NCBI RefSeq assembly: GCF_905171765.1
Contig: NC_053392.1
Location: 341,589,010 to 341,653,009 of the forward strand
From: Bufo bufo
Taxonomy: Eukaryota > Chordata > Amphibia > Anura > Bufonidae
DNA length: 64,000 bases
Reading direction: 5' to 3'
How positions within the stretch are numbered: position 1 is the stretch's first letter; every line of letters begins with the position of its first letter. The notes below the pieces were generated by a model that ran no database searches, had not been told where the DNA came from, and worked only from the letters and a program-made list of their open reading frames with translations. Positions 57,301 to 64,000 of this stretch are shown in pieces. The translations under genes and the position numbers were made by a program.

Positions 57301-60300
57301 AGAATTAGACTTGGAATTGCACAGTAGCGTGTGTGTGAAGTTATTGAGAATAACCCTATCTGCACCTTGAATCTTATATGCCCTTTTAGGGATAGATTTA
57401 AAGTAGGCCTGATACAGCAGAAACCACTAATTTAGAGAATTGCAAAATTGGGAATTGTATTTCAACCCAGAACAAAAACTGTGCTTTGACGGACACTAAA
57501 TAACTTGACCAGCTAAAGCAATAATGACAGATTTGGATGAATATAAATTTGAGGCCTATTTTTTAGGCGCTGGGTGACAGGTATACGTTTACGGACAGAA
57601 TTAGACTTGGAATTGCACAGTAGCGTGTGTGTGAAGTTATTGAGAATAACCCTATCTGCACCTTGAATCTTATATACCCTTTTAGGGATAGATTTAAAGT
57701 AGGCCTGATACTGCAGAAACCACTAATTTAAAAAATTGCAAAATTGGGAATTGTATTTCAACCCAGAACAAAAACTGTGCTTTGACGGACACTAAATAAC
57801 TTTTCCAGCTAAAGCAATAATGACAGATTTGGATGAATATAAATTTGAGGCCTATTTTTTAGGCGCTGGGTGACATGGAAACGTTTACGGACAGAATTAG
57901 ACTTGGAATTGCACAGTAGCGTGTGTGTGAAGTTATTGAGAATAACCCTATCTGCACCTTGAATCTTATATACCCTTTTAGGGATAGATTTAAAGTAGGC
58001 CTGATACAGCAGAAACCACTAATTTAGAGAATTGCAAAATTGGGAATTGTATTTCAACCCAGAACAAAAACTGTGCTTTGACGGACACTAAATAACTTGA
58101 CCAGCTAAAGCAATAATGACAGATTTGGATGAATATAAATTTGGGGCCTATTTTTTAGGCGCTGGGTGACATGGAAACGTTTACGGACAGAATTAGACTT
58201 GGAATTGCACAGTAGCGTGTGTGTGAAGTTATTGAGAATAACCCTATCTGCACCTTGAATCTTATATACCCTTTTAGGGATAGATTTAAAGTAGGCCTGA
58301 TACAGCAGAAAACACTAATTTAGAGAATTGCAAAATTGGGAATTGTATTTCAACCCAGAACAAAAACTGTGCTTTGACGGACACTAAATAACTTGACCAG
58401 CTAAAGCAATAATGACAGATTTGAATGAATATAAATTTGAGGCCTATTTTTTAGGCGCTGGGTGACAGGTATACGTTTACACACAGAATTAGACTTGGAA
58501 TTGCACAGTAGCGTGTGTGTGAAGTTATTGAGAATAACCCTATCTGCACCTTGAATCTTATATACCCTTTTAGGGATAGATTTAAAGTAGGCCTGATACA
58601 GCAGAAACCACTAATTTAGAGAATTGCAAAATTAGGAATTGTATTTCAACCCAGAACAAAAACTGTGCTTTGACGGACACTAAATAACTTGACCAGCTAA
58701 AGCAATAATGACAGATTTGGATGAATATAAATTTGAGGCCTATTTTTTAGGCGCTGGGTGACAGGTATACGTTTACGGACAGAATTAGACTTGGAATTGC
58801 ACAGTAGCGTGTGTGTGAAGTTATTGAGAATAACCCTATCTGCACCTTGAATCTTATATACCCTTTTAGGGATAGATTTAAAGTAGGCCTGATACTGCAG
58901 AAACCACTAATTTAAAAAATTGCAAAATTGGGAATTGTATTTCAACCCAGAACAAAAACTGTGCTTTGACGGACACTAAATAACTTTACCAGCTAAAGCA
59001 ATAATGACAGATTTGGATGAATATAAATTTGAGGCCTATTTTTTAGGCGCTGGGTGACATGGAAACGTTTACGGACAGAATTAGACTTGGAATTGCACAG
59101 TAGCGTGTGTGTGAAGTTATTAAGAATAACCCTATCTGCACCTTGAATCTTATATACCCTTTTAGGGATAGATTTAAAGTAGGCCTGATACAGCAGAAAC
59201 CACTAATTTAGAGAATTGCAAAATTGGGAATTGTATTTCAACCCAGAACAAAAACTGTGCTTTGACGGACACTAAATAACTTGACCAGCTAAAGCAATAA
59301 TGACAGATTTGGATGAATATAAATTTGGGGCCTATTTTTTAGGCGCTGGGTGACATGGAAACGTTTACGGACAGAATTAGACTTGGAATTGCACAGTAGC
59401 GTGTGTGTGAAGTTATTGAGAATAACCCTATCTGCACCTTGAATCTTATATACCCTTTTAGGGATAGATTTAAAGTAGGCCTGATACAGCAGAAACCACT
59501 AATTTAGAGAATTGCAAAATTGGGAATTGTATTTCAACCCAGAACAAAAACTGTGCTTTGACGGACACTAAATAACTTGACCAGCTAAAGCAATAATGAC
59601 AGATTTGGATGAATATAAATTTGAGGCCTATTTTTTAGGCGCTGGGTGACAGGTATACGTTTACACACAGAATTAGACTTGGAATTGCACAGTAGCGTGT
59701 GTGTGAAGTTATTGAGAATAACCCTATCTGCACCTTGAATCTTATATACCATTTTGGGGATAGATTTAAAGTAGGCCTGATACAGCAGAAACCACTAATT
59801 TAGAGAATTGCAAAATTAGGAATTGTATTTCAACCCAGAACAAAAACTGTGCTTTGACGGACACTAAATAACTTGACCAGCTAAAGCAATAATGACAGAT
59901 TTGGATGAATATAAATTTGAGGCCTATTTTTTAGGCGCTGGGTGACAGGTATACGTTTACACACAGAATTAGACTTGGAATTGCACAGTAGCGTGTGTGT
60001 GAAGTTATTGAGAATAACCCTATCTGCACCTTGAATCTTATATACCCTTTTAGGGATAGATTTAAAGTAGGCCTGATACAGCAGAAACCACTAATTTAGA
60101 GAATTGCAAAATTAGGAATTGTATTTCAACCCAGAACAAAAACTGTGCTGTGACGGACACTAAATAACTTGACCAGCTAAAGCAATAATGACAGATTTGG
60201 ATGAATATAAATTTGGGGCCTATTTTTTAGGCGCTGGGTGACAGGTATACGTTTACGGACAGAATTAGACTTGGAATTGCACAGTAGCGTGTGTGTGAAG

Positions 60301-62725
60301 TTATTGAGAATAACCCTATCTGCACCTTGAATCTTATATGCCCTTTTAGGGATAGATTTAAAGTAGGCCTGATACAGCAGAAACCACTAATTTAGAGAAT
60401 TGCAAAATTGGGAATTGTATTTCAACCCAGAACAAAAACTGTGCTTTGACGGACACTAAATAACTTGACTAGCTAAAGCAATAATGACAGATTTGGATGA
60501 ATATAAATTTGAGGCCTATTTTTTAGGCGCTGGGTGACATGGAAACGTTTACTGACAGAATTAGACTTGGAATTGCACAGTAGCGTGTGTGTGAAGTTAT
60601 TGAGAATAACCCTATCTGCACTTTGAATCTTATATACCCTTTTAGGGATAGATTTAAAGTAGGCCTGATACAGCAGAAACCACTAATTTAGAGAATTGCA
60701 AAATTGGGAATTGTATTTCAACCCAGAACAAAAACTGTGCTTTGACGGACACTAAATAACTTGACCAGCTAAAGCAATAATGACAGATTTGGATGAATAT
60801 AAATTTGAGGCCTATTTTTTAGGCGCTGGGTGACAGGTATACGTTTACACACAGAATTAGACTTGGAATTGCACAGTAGCGTGTGTGTGAAGTTATTGAG
60901 AATAACCCTATCTGCACCTTGAGTCTTATATACCCTTTTAGGGATAGATTTAAAGTAGGCCTGATACAGCAGAAACCACTAATTTAGAGATTTGCAAAAT
61001 TGGGAATTGTATTTCAACCCAGAACAAAAACTGTGCTTTGACGGACACTAAATAACTTGACCAGCTAAAGCAATAATGACAGATTTGGATGAATATAAAT
61101 TTGAGGCCTATTTTTTAGGCGCTGGGTGACAGGTATACGTTTACGGACAGAATTAGACTTGGAATTGCACAGTAGCGTGTGTGTGAAGTTATTGAGAATA
61201 ACCCTATCTGCACCTTGAATCTTATATACCCTTTTAGGGATAGATTTAAAGTAGGCCTGATACTGCAGAAACCACTAATTTAAAAAATTGCAAAATTGGG
61301 AATTGTATTTCAACCCAGAACAAAAACTGTGCTTTGACGGACACTAAATAACTTTACCAGCTAAAGCAATAATGACAGATTTGGATGAATATAAATTTGA
61401 GGCCTATTTTTTAGGCGCTGGGTGACATGGAAACGTTTACGGACAGAATTAGACTTGGAATTGCACAGTAGCGTGTGTGTGAAGTTATTGAGAATAACCC
61501 TATCTGCACCTTGAATCTTATATACCCTTTTAGGGATAGATTTAAAGTAGGCCTGATACAGCAGAAACCACTAATTTAGAGAATTGCAAAATTGGGAATT
61601 GTATTTCAACCCAGAACAAAAACTGTGCTTTGACGGACACTAAATAACTTGACCAGCTAAAGCAATAATGACAGATTTGGATGAATATAAATTTTGGGCC
61701 TATTTTTTAGGCGCTGGGTGACATGGAAACGTTTACGGACAGAATTAGACTTGGAATTGCACAGTAGCGTGTGTGTGAAGTTATTGAGAATAACCCCATC
61801 TGCACCTTGAATCTTATATACCCTTTTAGGGATAGATTTAAAGTAGGCCTGATACAGCAGAAACCACTAATTTAGAGAATTGCAAAATTGGGAATTGTAT
61901 TTCAACCCAGAACAAAAACTGTGCTTTGACGGACACTAAATAACTTGACCAGCTAAAGCAATAATGACAGATTTGGATGAATATAAATTTGAGGCCTATT
62001 TTTTAGGCGCTGGGTGACAGGTATACGTTTACACACAGAATTAGACTTGGAATTGCACAGTAGCGTGTGTGTGAAGTTATTGAGAATAACCCTATCTGCA
62101 CCTTGAATCTTATATACCATTTTGGGGATAGATTTAAAGTAGGCCTGATACAGCAGAAACCACTAATTTAGAGAATTGCAAAATTGGGAATTGTATTTCA
62201 ACCCAGAACAAAAACTGTGCTTTGACGGACACTAAATAACTTGACCAGCTAAAGCAATAATGACAGATTTGGATGAATATAAATTTGAGGCCTATTTTTT
62301 AGGCGCTGGGTGACAGGTATACGTTTACACACAGAATTAGACTTGGAATTGCACAGTAGCGTGTGTGTGAAGTTATTGAGAATAACCCTATCTGCACCTT
62401 GAATCTTATATACCCTTTTAGGGATAGATTTAAAGTAGGCCTGATACAGCAGAAACCACTAATTTAGAGAATTGCAAAATTGGGAATTGTATTTCAACCC
62501 AGAACAAATACTGTGCTTTGACGGACACTAAATAACTTGACCAGCTAAAGCAATAATGACAGATTTGGATGAATATAAATTTGAGGCCTATTTTTTAGGC
62601 GCTGGGTGACAGGTATACGTTTACACACAGAATTAGACTTGGAATTGCACAGTAGCGTGTGTGTGAAGTTATTGAGAATGACCCTATCAGCACCTTGAAT
62701 CTAATATACCCTTTTAGGGATAGAT
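48310..62725. repeat. 296-bp tandem satellite, about 48 units (14.4 kb), inside hAT A2
   Basis: The landmark GCCTATTTTTTAGGCGCTGG recurs every 296 bp, for example GAGGC at 48674, 48970, 49266 and 49562, through the last at 62583. Most units differ at only a few sites. Variant positions are shared by sets of units: GGTATACGTTTACACACAG, GGTATACGTTTACGGACAG and CATGGAAACGTTTACGGACA; TATATGCCC; and TACTGCAG with TTTAAAAAATTGC. Their spacing shows higher-order duplications. The first unit (48310-48660) and last unit (62640-62725) are the most diverged and join A1-like flanks. No open frame of note spans the array. Confidence 0.96.
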
Positions 62726-63292
62726 TTAAATAACCACACTATTGATGGTTAAATGGACTTGGTGGCAGCTTGTGCTGGCGCACCACAAGCCACAAAATGG
62801 CCGCCGATCACCCCAGAAAAAAGTGACTGAAAAACGCTCTGGGCAGCCTAAAAACAGTGAGCAACTGAATAGCACCAGTTCAATTATCCACAGCTGTAGA
62901 TAGATCACTGTCTTAAGTGTTTTGGAGGAGTTAATCACTGCCTAATCTCGCCCTAACGTCGCAGCTGCAACCTCTCCCTACACTTGTATCAGCAGAGTGA
63001 CGTGCAGCGCTACGTGACCCAAGCTTATATAGAGGCTGGGTCACATGCTGCACTGGCCAATTACAGCCATGCCAATAGTAGGCTTGGCTGTGATGGCCTC
63101 TTGGGGCAAGTAGTATGACGCTTGTTGATTGGCTGCTTTGCAGCCTTTCAAAAAGCGCCAAGAAAGCGACGAACACCGAACCCGAACCCGGACCCGGACT
63201 TTTACGAAAATGTTCGGGTTCGGGTCCGTGTCACGGACACCCCAAAATTCGGTACGGACCCGAACTATACAGTTCGAGTTCGCTCATCCCTA
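62726..63292. other. Right end region of hAT A2
   Basis: This matches 14160-14703 of A1: one AACCACACTATTGATGGTTA core, CACAAAATGGCCGCCGATCA, the CCAATTACAGCCATGCC segment, then a TTCGGG-rich subterminus and the TIR. Apparent frames here are shared with A1 but show no domain. Confidence 0.85.
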
Positions 63293-64000
63293 ATTATGGA
63301 CACTATATTAGGCCCAGATTATTGGAATTTGCAATATAGACACAGTTTTCGCATGCAGGACAGTATATGTCACAGAACACCACAGAATATGAACAATATA
63401 TTAGGCCCAGATTATTGAAATTTGCAATGCAGACAGTTTTCTGATGTAGTACAGTATTGGTTACAGAACACCACAGATTATGGACACTAGATTACGCTCA
63501 GATGATTGGAATTTGCAATACAGACACAGTTTTCAGATGCAGGGCAGTATATGTAACAGAACACCACACAATATGGACACTATATTAGGCCCAGTTTATT
63601 GGAATTTGCAATACAGACACAGTTTTTGGATGCAGGACAGTATATGTCACAGAAACCCACAGAAATGGACACTATATTAGGCCCAGATTATTGGAATCTG
63701 CAATACAGACACTGTTTTCTGATGTAGTACAGTATTGGTTGCAGAACACCACAGATTATGGACACTATATTAGGCCCAGATTATTGGAATTTGCAATACA
63801 GAGACTGTTTTCTGATGTAGTACAGTATTGGTTGCAGAACACCACAGATTATGGACACTATATTAGGCCCAGATTATTGGAATTTGCAATACAGACACAG
63901 TTTTCGGATGCAGGACAGTATATGTAGCAGAACACCACAGATTATGGACACTATATTAGGCCCAGATTATTGGAATTTTGCAATACAGACACAGTTTTCT
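63293..64000 (+). repeat. 92-bp satellite array, continuing past the window end
   Basis: The landmark ATTATGGACACTATATTAGG recurs about every 92 bp from 63293 (for example 63756, 63848, 63940). Units also contain CCCAGATTATTGGAATTTGC and subtypes with TTTTCTGATGTAGTACAG or TTTTCGGATGCAGGACAG. At least seven units are visible. Confidence 0.93.

Larger units (their letters stand above)
42710..63292 (-). mobile_element. Complete hAT transposon, copy A2, enlarged to 20.6 kb by a satellite array
   Basis: The ends are TAGAGTTGAGAGAAC at 42710 and, reverse-complemented from 63292, TAGGGATGAGCGAAC. The TSD ATTATGGA lies at 42702-42709 and 63293-63300, and the same 92-bp satellite lies on both sides. 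The order matches A1: TTCGGG-rich end, 141-bp array (about 12 units), transposase gene (minus, broken), 296-bp array (about 48 units), right end. The element is over three times as long as A1, mainly because of the 296-bp array. Matching TSDs show that both ends were inserted as one unit; the array probably expanded afterwards or in a recent ancestor. Confidence 0.94.

Noticed and set aside
48310..62725. CRISPR array or rDNA-like tandem genes
   Set aside because: The 296-bp units are contiguous with no unique spacers, lie inside a eukaryotic transposon, and have no rRNA-like sequence.

Overview
The window reads as repeat-dominated nuclear DNA of a vertebrate, most likely an anuran amphibian (frog or toad). 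The evidence is the mix of families: BED-finger hAT transposons with TTCGGG-rich ends, a CR1 LINE with an SGNH-type ORF1 and an 8-bp 3' microsatellite, a Tc1 element with the TACAGTACAGACC end, TTAA-flanked elements with TTAACCACTTC ends, and foldback MITEs. The taxon is inferred from family recognition, not from a host gene. I found no host protein-coding gene, tRNA or rRNA. Almost everything can be assigned to transposons, satellites or foldback repeats, many with readable target-site duplications (TSDs).

Layout. 1-3840: right part of a hAT element (copy A3, minus strand) whose transposase gene is split by a 1,176-bp non-autonomous hAT (89-1264; perfect 15-bp TIRs, 8-bp TSD). 3973-7512: a near-perfect palindrome with 1.65-kb arms around a 231-bp spacer. 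7528-8244: no recognised feature. 8306-14703: a complete hAT element (copy A1, TSD GTTATAAC) with an uninterrupted 1,140-codon BED-hAT transposase. 14875-22200: a G-rich minisatellite split by a very young LTR retrotransposon (15940-20530, 4-bp TSD). That element has no pol and encodes a protein with a cold-shock domain. 22326-26188: a MITE split by a 5'-truncated CR1 LINE. 26854-40559: a TTAA-flanked element containing a decayed hAT (copy B, 26897-31948) and a second TTAA element (33710-39702). The second TTAA element contains a probable solo LTR, which contains a Tc1, and separately a foldback MITE. 40560-42709: a MITE, unassigned sequence and the edge of a 92-bp satellite. 42710-63292: a second complete hAT (copy A2, TSD ATTATGGA), grown to 20.6 kb by about 48 tandem copies of a 296-bp unit. 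63293-64000: the 92-bp satellite resumes.

How the parts relate. A1 carries the only long intact transposase in the window and is a candidate source of mobility for relatives sharing its ends; A2 and A3 are broken. The same 296-bp unit occurs 3 times in A1 and about 48 times in A2, so this window appears to catch a satellite array forming inside a DNA transposon. The LTR element must depend on another element for reverse transcriptase and integrase. The most unusual items are the cold-shock-domain LTR element, the intra-transposon satellite with its higher-order structure, and the long palindrome.
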